NCBI GenBank assembly: GCA_003531115.1
Contig: DQHT01000110.1
Span: 7,285 to 53,431 of the forward strand
Length of the DNA stretch: 46,147 nt
DNA from: Bacteroidota bacterium
GTDB lineage: Bacteria > Bacteroidota > Bacteroidia > UBA8524
Direction of reading: 5' to 3'
The notes beneath the pieces are model-generated. The model had not been told where the DNA came from. It searched no databases and saw nothing but the letters and a program-made list of their open reading frames with translations. The position numbers and the translations under genes are program-made. Positions within the stretch are counted from its first letter, which is position 1. Every line of letters begins with the position of its first letter. This document shows, piece by piece, positions 7,996 through 17,456 of this stretch.

Positions 7996-10900
7996 TCATC
8001 GAAGCAAGGTTATGTTTCCACGTAATATTCCGCTTACTTTTTCGCCGTGCAGGGTATAGGAATAATTAACCAGGATCAGATATACATCCTGTTTAACCGG
8101 AGTTCCTTTAAAGGTGCCGTCCCAGCCGGCGTCGTCAATATTTCCTTTGTACATGATCTGACCCCAGCGGTTGTAAATGATATAATCCATGATTTCGAGG
8201 TCGAATTCAACGGGTTTATAATTTTGATGGAAATCATCCCCGTTCGGCGTAAAAGCATTGGGTAAATAGATCCGGCACAGGTCGTCAAGATAACTCACCT
8301 GCACGGTATCGTAGTCTGTTCCGCATACATTCGTTACCGCCACATAATGGATACCAGGCTTACTTATTACATACTCAGGCCTGGCTGTAATGTCCTGGAC
8401 AAAATACTGGGAATTCCAGAAACTCAGGTCGAAACGGAGAAACTCATTTTTACACAATACCGTATCCGGACCCAGATCCACAACCGGGAACGGATATACC
8501 TCGGTTTTCTTCTGAGAAGAATCGGTACAGCCATTCACTGTAACGACATATTTAACGGTATCCTCCCAAAGGATCTTCGGGTCAAAAAGCTGATCCACAA
8601 TATTCTGTCCGCTAAAAATACCACCGGGAACAACCGGGGTGAGGGCAAAAGCTGCTTCATTGTTGCAATGGAAGGAATTTAGTCCGCTAAATGTCGGGTC
8701 GGGCATGGGTTTTACAAAGGCAAAACGGGCTGTGGTATCCCAACATCCATCAACGCTTTGAACCCAATGGAGGAAGCGTTTGGCTCCTTCGGTTTTGAAG
8801 CTATAGGTGAAGCTTGAATCGCCGGCCGTACTATCCTGGCCAATGATCCAGCGCCATAATTGGATGCCGGCGCTGTCTGTAGCCTGACTATACACCTCAT
8901 ACCTATTGCTGCTCAAACATTGGGCTGAATCATTGTAGCCAATCGCCGCAACCGGTTTTGGGAATACACGCAGCTCCTTCCAGGCGGTATCCCAGCAGTT
9001 GCTGTCGGTCTGGACATGCAGGGCTACCAGGTAAAAGTCGGAATTCCCGTATTGATGATTTACCACCCGGCCAATGGCCTGGGCGCCATCATCAAAATCC
9101 CAGTTTTCTGATTGAAGGTTGCCCTGCGCTACATTGCTGCTGCTCGCAAAGAAGAAAAACTGGTCGTTGATACACTGGCTGGAATCGTTTACGGAAAATT
9201 GGGCCGTAGGTTTAGGGAAAACGCGTATCGGCGCATCGATCGAATCCTTGCAGCCGTAATCGCTGCTTAGCACCTGTCGTACGGTATAATTTCCGAATGC
9301 AGGGAAAAAGTAGGAGGGGTTTGCATTGGTATCGATATCTGTTCCGGCAAAACGATAGCTATAGTGGAGGTTTCCATACGCAATACTGCTCTGGTCGATG
9401 AATTGGAAATCCTGGGTATTAAAACACTGGCCTTCATCATTCACAGCAAATCCGGGAGTCGGTTTGGGATAAACGATCATGGTTTTTATAAGCGAGTCGC
9501 TGCAGCCTAAATTCGAAACCGCTTTTAATTTAACCGGATAGCTGCCATGAGCGGCATAGGACATATTCCAATTTGCCGAACTTGAGACCTGTCCATCGCC
9601 AAAATCCCACAGATAATTCAGGTAGCCATAGTCCACCGTTGAACCATTCACAAAAGAAAACAGGTTTCCGTTCACGCACTGGTCGCTGTCGTTTACACTG
9701 TATTCGACCATGGGTTTCGGGAGTATAACCATTTGGTGGGTGGTGGTATCGTAACATCCCAGATCGCTCTGTGCATAATGCGTAACGATCAGGCTGTCGT
9801 GTTGGGCATAGGTTTTAACGGGTTCAAAAGCGCTTGACGTATCCCCATCTCCAAACTCCCAGAACCAGCTGAGGGTTCCAGCACTGATGGTACTTTGGTT
9901 GTCGAAAACAATATCCTGGGTATTGACACACTGGTTGCTGTCGTTGATGCTGAATTGGGCATGGGGTTTCGGATGCACGGTAAGCACCGTGCTCAGGGTA
10001 TCCCAGCAATTTAACAGCGATTGTACATAGAAATAAACCGGGTAATTGCCCAAGGTAGCATAGGTTCTTGCAGTATCCAGATCGCCGCTGTCCAGATCGT
10101 TTTCCAGGTCCCAGAAATAGTTCCGGTAGCCTCCCGAGCTGATCATTACCTGGGCCGTAAATTGAAAATCATTGGTATTGACACATTGCGCCGTATCGTT
10201 GATCACCCAGCTGGCATGGGGTTTAGGGAAAACAACCAGACTCCGGTTTACCGAATCCAGACAACCGTAATTACTGGTTAATTCGAGCACTACCTTGAAA
10301 GTATCGGCATAACTGTACTGGTAGTCAGGATCCTGCAGCACAGAACTGTTCCCGTCGCCAAAAGTCCATACGGGACTGTATGTTCCACTGCTGATGCTGC
10401 TTTGGTCGGTAAAGGAAAAGAGCTGGTCATTTTCACATTGGGCCGAATCATTGATCACAAAGGCAGGATCGGGTTTGGGATAAACTTCAATATCCAAAGA
10501 ACTTGAATCACGGCAGTTTTTGTCGCTGATCAAAAGCAGGTTGATGGTATGGATACCCAGGGTAGAATAGGGGTGTACAAAAGCATCAAGCTGACTGGTG
10601 GCGCCATCTCCCAAATCCCAGAAACGCTGGTAGGTCCCTTCTGCCAGGCTGCTGCTGTCGCGCAGGGAAAAGGATTGGGCATTGATACATTGGAAACTGT
10701 CATTCAGCCAGATTTTTGCCAGGGGGTTCGGGTCTATTCTTAAGGTCCTTTGCAGGGTATCTGCGCAGAAATTTGGCGTTTGGGCGATCAGGGTAACGGT
10801 ATAATCGCCAAAGAGGGCATAAACATGGTCGGGATTCGCTGTATTGTCTGTTTCGGTATCCCCGAAATCCCAGAAATAGCTGAGTGTTCCGGAGCTTACC

Positions 10901-13900
10901 TGACTTTGGTTGCTGAATTGGAAGAGGTGCCCGTTAAAACACTGGATGGTATCATTGATATCAAATCCGGCAGCTGCCTGCGGGAAAACCTCATAGCTGC
11001 GGAATGCCGAATCACGACAGCCCAGGTCACTCAGTACCCGCAAGGCCACAAGGTAGCTGCCTTCGCTGGCATAAGCGTGGGTTGTTTGCAGGGAAGTATC
11101 GGTGGCTCCGTCTCCGAAACTCCATTCCCTGCTGGTGCTGCCGCTGGCAATGCTGCTCGAATCAATAAAGGTAAAGAGGTGGTCTCGGAAACAATCCTGG
11201 CTGTCGGCCAGTCCGATAAGTGCCTCCGGATTCGGGTCGATGCGGATAAGCTTTTGCAGGGTATCGGCACATAAGTTCGGGGTCTGTGCTTCGAGTGTTA
11301 TGCTATATGTACCATGCGTAACATAGGTGTGAGAAGCATTTTGTGTAACTAAGCTGTTGCCGTCACCAAAATCCCAGATATAACTCATGCTGCCACTGTT
11401 AACCTGACTTAGGTTGGTCATAGTAAAGAGGTGATCACTGAAACATTGAATGCTGTCATCTATACTAAAATCGGCATGTGCCTGGGGATAAACGATGTAA
11501 GTCCGGAAAGCCGAATCGCTGCAGTTATGTTCGGAATAAACACGAAGGGAAAGGAGGTAGCTGCTGTCAATGGCATAGCTATGGATCACGTTGAGGGCTG
11601 TATCCCCGTTTCCATCGCCAAAATCCCATTGCCGGGTCATTTGTCCGTAAACCAGGGTGCTGGAGTCGGCAAACGCAAAAAAATGGTCGCGGAAACAGAG
11701 GGTGGTATCCTCCATTCCGATAATGGCATCCGGCATGGGATAGACTTCAAGGTCCCGGGAAAAGGTATCATTACAGCCAAAATTACTGGTGGCGATAAGC
11801 AAAGGGGAATAAACCCCTTCAGCCGGATAGCTGTGAGAAGGAGAGACCGAAGTGCTGCTGTCGCCATCGCCAAAGAACCAGCGGAGGGTCCAGGTTCCGC
11901 TATGGATGGTGGTAGAATCGTAATACGAAAAGCTATTCCCACTCAAACAGGAGGTGGTACCACTGAGTCCAAATGAAGCTACCGGCATGGGGTAGGTAAT
12001 GACCCCGTGGTATGCCGTATCCATACAACCGGAATCTGAGGTGGATATCAGCCGGATACTCCAGGTAGAGTCGATGGGGTAACTGTGGGTCAGGTTGAGA
12101 AGATCATCCGTAACACCATCCCCAAAATCCCAATCGGCATAAAGCACTCCTTTACTGAGCTGTGTGGTATTGGCAAAGGAAAACACATGATCCCGGAAAC
12201 ACTGGGTACTGTCGTCAATTACAAAATCGGCACGCGGCGAAGGATTTACCAGTATTTGCCGGGTAATTGTATCCCGGCAGGCAAGGTCGCTGAGCAAAAT
12301 CAAACTTACCTCATAATAACCTGTGTCGTTGTAATGGTGAGTGTAAATACTATCTGTGGAGCTATTTCCATCTCCACTTAGCCAGCTTCTGCTGATACTT
12401 CCTGAGCTGATCCATGAGGTATCGGTATAAACAAAACTATTCTCATACTCACATTGAAAAAGGTCGTTAACCAGAAAACCTGCCTGGCTCTGCGGGAAAA
12501 CCTGCAGCGTTTTTGAGGCCGTATCCCTGCAGTTAAAGACGGATTCCAGAAAAATGGCAACATCATACGAACCTGCCAGAGAATAAGTATGTGAAACAGC
12601 GATTCCGGCATCGGTATTCCCGTCTCCAAAATCCCAGGCAACGGTATAGGAACCAGTCCCTGCTGTACTTTGATCATCAAACAGGAAATTTTGTTCCGCG
12701 AGGCATTGTCCGGAGTCGTTGATGGAAAAATCAGCGGCGGGTTCCTGGTAAACATCCTGCGAATAGGTCACCGAATCAGCACATCCCCACTGGGTTTCGA
12801 TATGCAGCTGGGTCAGTTTTGTGCCTGAAGTGCTATACAGATGCCGGGGGGAAGCCGTGTTCGAAAAAGTCCCGTCGCCAAAGGTCCAGGTATAGCTCAG
12901 GGGCAGCTCAACGCTGGTACTGGCATCGGTATATTCCACCGAATCATAACGGCATTCCGGACTACTCGTAAAGTCGGCATTGGGGAAGGAATGGATACGT
13001 ATATCCCGGCTAACAGTATCCCGGCATCCTCCCACATTGGTTACTACCAGTTCGACCGTGAAGCTGCTGTCCGCCCCAAAGTCATGGAAGGGATCCTCGA
13101 GCGTGCTGGCTGCCCCATCTCCAAAGTCCCATTGCCAGTCGTAGATCAGGTCGTTAAACGCTTCGGTTGAGTCCTGGAAAAACGTGGTACTACCCAAACA
13201 TACCTCATTATAAGTGAACCAGGCAACGGGTTGTGGGGCAATAATAACAGTCTGGGCGAGGGTATCTTCGCAACCTAACTCACTGAAAACATGCAATACA
13301 ACCGTATAATGGCCGGTATCAGCATAAAAATGGGTGGGATGTTCTTCACTGGAGGTGTCACCATCTCCGAAGTCCCAGATATAGCTCAGGGTACTATTGT
13401 TTTCTGTTACACTTTCGTTTTGGAAAACAGAACTTTTGGTGGCACAATCGGTTTGGAAGGAAAATCCGGCTATGGGTGTTTCATAAACGGAAACCAGGCG
13501 CAGACTGTCCCACGCGGTCGAATCAGGGAATTCAGCCTCACAACTGATACTGATGCCGTCCTGGTCAAAACTACCCTGGGCGGTAAGGCTGGCTACGAAA
13601 TTTCCATAAATGGCATAATCAAAATAGAAGACCGAATCGGAAGTTGTGCTTAGAACCGCATTGCTGGAATCGTTAAACTGCCACACATAGTTGGTGGCAT
13701 TGCTGCTTTCGTTTTTAAAATAAACCCGAAGTGGTTCGCAGCCGAAACTATCTGCCACAAAGGAATAATGGGCTACCGGCCCGACGACGACGATGGTTTT
13801 ACTGATGGAATCGCTGCAGCCCGTTGTGTTCGTTGCAAGCAGTTCCACAGTATAGGAACCTGTTCCCAGATAACGTTCAGGATGCTGCAGGCTGCTATTT

Positions 13901-16900
13901 GCGAGACCGCTCCCGTAATCCCATGACCATTGCACCAGGCTGTCATCGGCCTGTATGTATCCGGCACTGGAATCATACAAGGAACTCAGATCGGTAAAAG
14001 CGATGGCCTGCGGACAAAGAAAGGTGTCTTCAATGGTGCTGAATTCGGCAAAAACACCAAAAACCCTGACCGAGTCGGAATAATTGATCGTGTCCCAGCA
14101 CGAAACGCTATCGCGAAAGGCAATGCTGATGCTGTAATTTTTAATGGCGTCGCTGTAAACCCAGGGCTGGGTGCCCAGATCCTGGAATCCGTTTCCATCG
14201 CCCAGATCAAAAAACCGGGCTTCCTTGTTGGCTGCAATACGGCTGCTGTCGTTCCAGTAATTTACAAAATCGTTGAGGTAATTGATGTTCGGCAGGATCT
14301 GAAAACTGTCGCCGAGGCATAAGGTGTTTGCCGTAAAGCCGATCGAAGCCATAACCCCTACATTGATGGTAAACGTGTCGGTACCTGTACATCCGTCTGT
14401 CGTATAGATCTGGCTGACTATCGTATACGTTCCTGATTCTGCAAATTGATGGGAGACGGTATCGGTGGTGGTGGTGTCTGTAATTTGTCCGTCGCCCCAA
14501 TACCAAATTACTCTGTTTACCGAATCCTGGTCCTGCTCGAGCAAATAAAAGTCAAAGCTGCTGCCTGCACAATAGTATTGGGCTGGATCGTAGCTGGAAC
14601 CAAAACGCGGGTCCATAAAATTAAAACGCAGGATATTGTGATACCAGGCTGTGTCGCGGCAAATATTTCCCAACGAATCGTCGCCGTTCTGCACGATCAG
14701 TCCGATGGTGACATAGCCATTCGGGTCGCAGGGCGCATTGGCATAGGAATAGTTATGCTCGGTTTGATTGGCCAACCATTGTCCGTTAAAATTCCCTGAT
14801 GCTACAGCGCAGGCAGAATCCCACATTACCCAATAAATTTCCTTTCCGCAGAGGGGTTGGGTCTGGGTGAGGCTGATCGAAATTTGTTTGTCGTCTTCCG
14901 GTCCCAAACAGGTTTTATTTTGTATGGTAAATAATCCTTGCAAGCCCAGGGCTGTATCCGGACCGGCAACAGGAGGGGTGAGGGCAAGAAATTCGGTAAC
15001 CGTATCGCGGCAACCTGATACCGAGTCGTAGGCGATCATACGAATGGAATAACAGGCCTCCTGGTTGACATCGTAAAAATGTTTGGTGTTTACGCTATCC
15101 GTGGCATAGCGGCAATTCGATGTTGCGTTTACACCGGCCAGGTAATTTGTGGTGCAACTTGCCGCAAAGGGATCTCCAAAATCCCAGATCGCTCCATGTT
15201 GGGTATTCAGGTAGTAGGTGGAGGTATTGATGGCGTAAACGGTATCGCTGATCTCACATTGGTAGCGGTTTGTGATGGACCCGATACGCGCATAAGGACC
15301 TGATATGGCAATGGTATCAAGGTATTTTATGCTGTCGCATCCATTAAGGCTGATGATCACCCGGGGAAAGTAGGTATTCGGGAATTCGTAGGAAAAGGTG
15401 GGAGAAAAGTTCGATGAGGTGTCGCCGCTTTGCCATATCCATTGTATTGTTCCTCCCGGTACCGGTGTTTGGCTCGCATAGATCCGGTTATTGCTGGAAC
15501 ATCCGGAGCTCATCGAATCAATTTGTGCGTCTACTGTAAAGGTTACATTGGTTATGGATGAGCTCCCGAAGCTGCTGTCCTGGCATCCATCTTCATTCTC
15601 AGCCCAAAGTTTTACATCAAAACTTCCGTTCAGAGAATAGGTATGGCTTGGGAAAAACCAATCTGTTGTATTGGTGGTTCCATCGCCAAAATCCCAGTAA
15701 AAATCGACCACTTCAGGAGGATTCTGGTTGCTGGTATTTGTAAAGTTTACGTTGGTAACAAAACAACCATTGCTGGCATTCTGGGTAAACTCGGTATCAA
15801 ATTCCGGATAGATGAGTACTGCCGTATCGCTGCCGATACTCTGTGAGCATCCGTTGGAGTCGAGCATCTGCACGGCAATAAAATACGAGCCACCTGCAAT
15901 ATCGGAATAGGTGTGACATACGAAAGTATCGACAGGTCCATTGCTGATGTCAACAAATCCATCATCGAACAATACCCGGCGCCGCAGGGTATTTGAGCTC
16001 TGGTTGGTAATGTGCACACAGACCTCATTGCCCTTAAAACACTGGGTGTCCGTATCGATAACGAAGGAAGCTCCGGGCAGGGCCATAACCAGTATAGAGT
16101 CGGCATCACTGGTACAGGATTTTCCGTTTGTGAAGGTGGTACGGAGGCTTACATAAAAATTCCCGGTACTTGTGTATTGATGTGCAGGTGCAGCGGCAGT
16201 CGATGTAAATCCATCTCCAAAATTCCATAAATATGCCTGAACGGCAGTACTAGGATTATCTAACTGAAAATCAACACTTGAACCGCGACATGCACTATCT
16301 TCACCAAGAGAAATGGCAGGCTGGAGAAATATAGACTGACTTTGAATTACGGTATCGATACATCCCGAAGCGGTTTCAATGATAAGTTGAACGGTATAGG
16401 TTCCTGTATCGGCATAGGCATGAAGCGGAGAGCCGGTGCCTGACGTATCTCCATCGCCAAAATCCCAGAAATAGCTGCTGATGCTGTCGCTGGCATCGTG
16501 CTGTGAAGTACTGCTGAAGGAGGTGCTCATGCCCAAACAACCGTTGCTGTAGTCGAAATTGGCTACCGCATTTTGTTTGATGGAGATGCTTTGGATCAGG
16601 GTGTCGCGGCAGGAAAGGGTGTCGGTAATGACCAGGCGGACATTGTAGTTCCCCGAATTGCTAAAGCGGTGCCGTGGATTGGCGACCGAATCGGTATTGC
16701 TTACCCCTGAAAAAACGTCTCCGAAATTCCATCTGTAACTGGCTGAATGGGCAGATCCCGTGAATTGAAAGGAGACAGTATCGCCTTTGCATAAGGCGGC
16801 ATCGTTGCTGAAGTCAGCCTGTGGCCTCTGTCGGATAAATACCAGCGAATCCAGAGTGCTGCTGCAGGAAGTTCCTTGTACTTCCAGCCTGATGGTATAA

Positions 16901-17388
16901 TAGCCGGAAGAAGGGTAGCTGTATGAAACCGTATCTCCCGTCAAACTATCGCCTGTGCCGGTAAACCATTTCAGGGTGCCCAGGGTATCGGAGGCTGAGC
17001 CAGTTTTGAGTCCGTATAAATAAACCAGGCTATCCGTGCAATTCTGGTCTGAACTGAACGACAGGACAGGTGCCGTGATGATGGTAACGGTATCGTAGGC
17101 AGTATCTTTACACCCCCCGAGTTCTTCAACGATATGGCGAATGGTGAATACGCCGGTCTGGGTATACAGATGGTTCACCAGGAGTCCGGTGTCTGTATTT
17201 CCATCGCCAAAATCCCATTCCGATGCAATGATGTCAATGCTGGCCAGGCTGGTCAGGGCAGAACTATCGCCAAGGCATTGCTTCTGATCGAATGCAAAGG
17301 CAGCGTCGCACTGAGCATGCACCTTCGCCAGGGCAAAGAGCAAAACAAGGAGCATTAGTCCGCAAAGCCTACGTAACAGATTGAGCAT
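7996..17388 (-). CDS. Giant multi-PKD secreted adhesin-like protein with T9SS type B (gliding-associated) C-terminal domain
   Basis: A 3130-residue exported protein. Residues 1-26 are a signal peptide (MLNLLRRLCGLMLLVLLFAL, cleavage after AQ). Residues about 27-2990 are a string of about 33 PKD-like beta-sandwich modules, counted by eye; about ten carry the exact core WDFGDG and the rest variants such as WNFGD, WTFGDG and WDLGDG. Nearly every module has two cysteines about 60-65 residues apart (linker '..NDSxQC' and 'GCxDT'), suggesting one disulfide each. Modules of roughly residues 1550-2900 are very regular (about 84 residues, linker FPKPxAxFxINDSxQC); those before are irregular and contain insertions. 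Residues 3042-3130 (LPNAFTPNGDDF..., YNRWGQIMYKG, GWDGTFKG) are a gliding-motility-associated C-terminal domain, the type B T9SS signal. Expected at the cell surface or released, acting in adhesion or gliding. No sprF-like partner gene follows it; the next gene is the CBS-domain synthase. Confidence 0.92.
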   Translation of the reverse strand: MLNLLRRLCGLMLLVLLFALAKVHAQCDAAFAFDQKQCLGDSSALTSLASIDIIASEWDFGDGNTDTGLLVNHLYTQTGVFTIRHIVEELGGCKDTAYDTVTIITAPVLSFSSDQNCTDSLVYLYGLKTGSASDTLGTLKWFTGTGDSLTGDTVSYSYPSSGYYTIRLEVQGTSCSSTLDSLVFIRQRPQADFSNDAALCKGDTVSFQFTGSAHSASYRWNFGDVFSGVSNTDSVANPRHRFSNSGNYNVRLVITDTLSCRDTLIQSISIKQNAVANFDYSNGCLGMSTSFSSTSQHDASDSISSYFWDFGDGDTSGTGSPLHAYADTGTYTVQLIIETASGCIDTVIQSQSIFLQPAISLGEDSACRGSSVDFQLDNPSTAVQAYLWNFGDGFTSTAAAPAHQYTSTGNFYVSLRTTFTNGKSCTSDADSILVMALPGASFVIDTDTQCFKGNEVCVHITNQSSNTLRRRVLFDDGFVDISNGPVDTFVCHTYSDIAGGSYFIAVQMLDSNGCSQSIGSDTAVLIYPEFDTEFTQNASNGCFVTNVNFTNTSNQNPPEVVDFYWDFGDGTTNTTDWFFPSHTYSLNGSFDVKLWAENEDGCQDSSFGSSSITNVTFTVDAQIDSMSSGCSSNNRIYASQTPVPGGTIQWIWQSGDTSSNFSPTFSYEFPNTYFPRVIISLNGCDSIKYLDTIAISGPYARIGSITNRYQCEISDTVYAINTSTYYLNTQHGAIWDFGDPFAASCTTNYLAGVNATSNCRYATDSVNTKHFYDVNQEACYSIRMIAYDSVSGCRDTVTEFLALTPPVAGPDTALGLQGLFTIQNKTCLGPEDDKQISISLTQTQPLCGKEIYWVMWDSACAVASGNFNGQWLANQTEHNYSYANAPCDPNGYVTIGLIVQNGDDSLGNICRDTAWYHNILRFNFMDPRFGSSYDPAQYYCAGSSFDFYLLEQDQDSVNRVIWYWGDGQITDTTTTDTVSHQFAESGTYTIVSQIYTTDGCTGTDTFTINVGVMASIGFTANTLCLGDSFQILPNINYLNDFVNYWNDSSRIAANKEARFFDLGDGNGFQDLGTQPWVYSDAIKNYSISIAFRDSVSCWDTINYSDSVRVFGVFAEFSTIEDTFLCPQAIAFTDLSSLYDSSAGYIQADDSLVQWSWDYGSGLANSSLQHPERYLGTGSYTVELLATNTTGCSDSISKTIVVVGPVAHYSFVADSFGCEPLRVYFKNESSNATNYVWQFNDSSNAVLSTTSDSVFYFDYAIYGNFVASLTAQGSFDQDGISISCEAEFPDSTAWDSLRLVSVYETPIAGFSFQTDCATKSSVFQNESVTENNSTLSYIWDFGDGDTSSEEHPTHFYADTGHYTVVLHVFSELGCEDTLAQTVIIAPQPVAWFTYNEVCLGSTTFFQDSTEAFNDLIYDWQWDFGDGAASTLEDPFHDFGADSSFTVELVVTNVGGCRDTVSRDIRIHSFPNADFTSSPECRYDSVEYTDASTSVELPLSYTWTFGDGTFSNTASPRHLYSTSGTKLTQLHIETQWGCADSVTYSQDVYQEPAADFSINDSGQCLAEQNFLFDDQSTAGTGSYTVAWDFGDGNTDAGIAVSHTYSLAGSYDVAIFLESVFNCRDTASKTLQVFPQSQAGFLVNDLFQCEYENSFVYTDTSWISSGSISRSWLSGDGNSSTDSIYTHHYNDTGYYEVSLILLSDLACRDTITRQILVNPSPRADFVIDDSTQCFRDHVFSFANTTQLSKGVLYADWDFGDGVTDDLLNLTHSYPIDSTWSIRLISTSDSGCMDTAYHGVITYPMPVASFGLSGTTSCLSGNSFSYYDSTTIHSGTWTLRWFFGDGDSSTSVSPSHSYPAEGVYSPLLIATSNFGCNDTFSRDLEVYPMPDAIIGMEDTTLCFRDHFFAFADSSTLVYGQMTRQWDFGDGNGDTALNVIHSYAIDSSYLLSLRVYSEHNCSDSAFRTYIVYPQAHADFSIDDSIQCFSDHLFTMTNLSQVNSGSMSYIWDFGDGNSLVTQNASHTYVTHGTYSITLEAQTPNLCADTLQKLIRIDPNPEALIGLADSQDCFRDHLFTFIDSSSIASGSTSREWSFGDGATDTSLQTTHAYASEGSYLVALRVLSDLGCRDSAFRSYEVFPQAAAGFDINDTIQCFNGHLFQFSNQSQVSSGTLSYFWDFGDTETDNTANPDHVYALFGDYTVTLIAQTPNFCADTLQRTLRIDPNPLAKIWLNDSFQCINAQSFSLRDSSSLAEGTYQRFWDLGDGATSQLDAFVHPYSTLGIHTINLLLISDKNCRDSSSLDIEVYPKPDPAFVINDSAQCENDQLFSFTDQSSISSGTYSPVWTFGDGNSSVLQDPDYQYSYADTFKVVLELTSNYGCLDSVNRSLVVFPKPHASWVINDTAQCVNTNDFQFTAQVMISSGGYRNYFWDLENDLDSGDLDTARTYATLGNYPVYFYVQSLLNCWDTLSTVLTVHPKPHAQFSINDSNQCVNTQDIVFDNQSTISAGTLSWFWEFGDGDTSSAFEPVKTYAQHDSLIVTHYAQSDLGCYDTTTHQMVILPKPMVEYSVNDSDQCVNGNLFSFVNGSTVDYGYLNYLWDFGDGQVSSSANWNMSYAAHGSYPVKLKAVSNLGCSDSLIKTMIVYPKPTPGFAVNDEGQCFNTQDFQFIDQSSIAYGNLHYSYRFAGTDIDTNANPSYFFPAFGNYTVRQVLSSDYGCKDSIDAPIRVFPKPTAQFSVNDSSQCINDQFFFFASSSNVAQGNLQSENWDFDDGAQAIGRVVNHQYGNSDFYLVALHVQTDSNCWDTAWKELRVFPKPVAAIGYNDSAQCLSSNRYEVYSQATDSAGIQLWRWIIGQDSTAGDSSFTYSFKTEGAKRFLHWVQSVDGCWDTTARFAFVKPMPDPTFSGLNSFHCNNEAAFALTPVVPGGIFSGQNIVDQLFDPKILWEDTVKYVVTVNGCTDSSQKKTEVYPFPVVDLGPDTVLCKNEFLRFDLSFWNSQYFVQDITARPEYVISKPGIHYVAVTNVCGTDYDTVQVSYLDDLCRIYLPNAFTPNGDDFHQNYKPVEFDLEIMDYIIYNRWGQIMYKGNIDDAGWDGTFKGTPVKQDVYLILVNYSYTLHGEKVSGILRGNITLLR
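8700..12740 (-). repeat. Regular 252-bp coding repeat block (about 16 PKD modules)
   Basis: Within the giant gene, about 16 consecutive modules repeat with a period near 84 codons. Landmarks on the plus strand are the recurring reverse complements of the 'NDSxQC' linker and of the 'FGDG' core. Copies are clearly diverged at the DNA level, but the period is kept. Limits are approximate. Confidence 0.75.
10724..11740 (-). repeat. Two-module (about 504-bp) higher-order duplication inside the PKD block
   Basis: Two successive module pairs resemble each other more than they resemble their immediate neighbours. The marker CADTLQ.xxRIDPNP occurs near 10724-10780 and again near 11226-11287, and DSAFR.Y.V.PQA occurs near 10968-11027 and 11473-11529; both spacings are close to 504 bp. 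This points to duplication of a pair rather than of one module. Confidence 0.65.
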
Positions 17389-17456
17389 GGTTTGGTTGAT
17401 GGCAAGATAGCCAATAAAATTTTGTCAGCTATAAAGTAGATACATTTGGGTGTCGT

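Noticed and set aside
10750..11976. Long plus-strand reading frames (174 and 181 codons) opposite the giant gene
   Set aside because: They run antisense to the regular PKD repeats and share their period. Repetitive, low-stop antisense frames are expected there; no start context, signal or family is seen.
17389..17456. Promoter of the giant PKD gene
   Set aside because: The 68-bp gap has only TATCTTGC-like, imperfect matches and no -33 element at a suitable distance, so no box is called.
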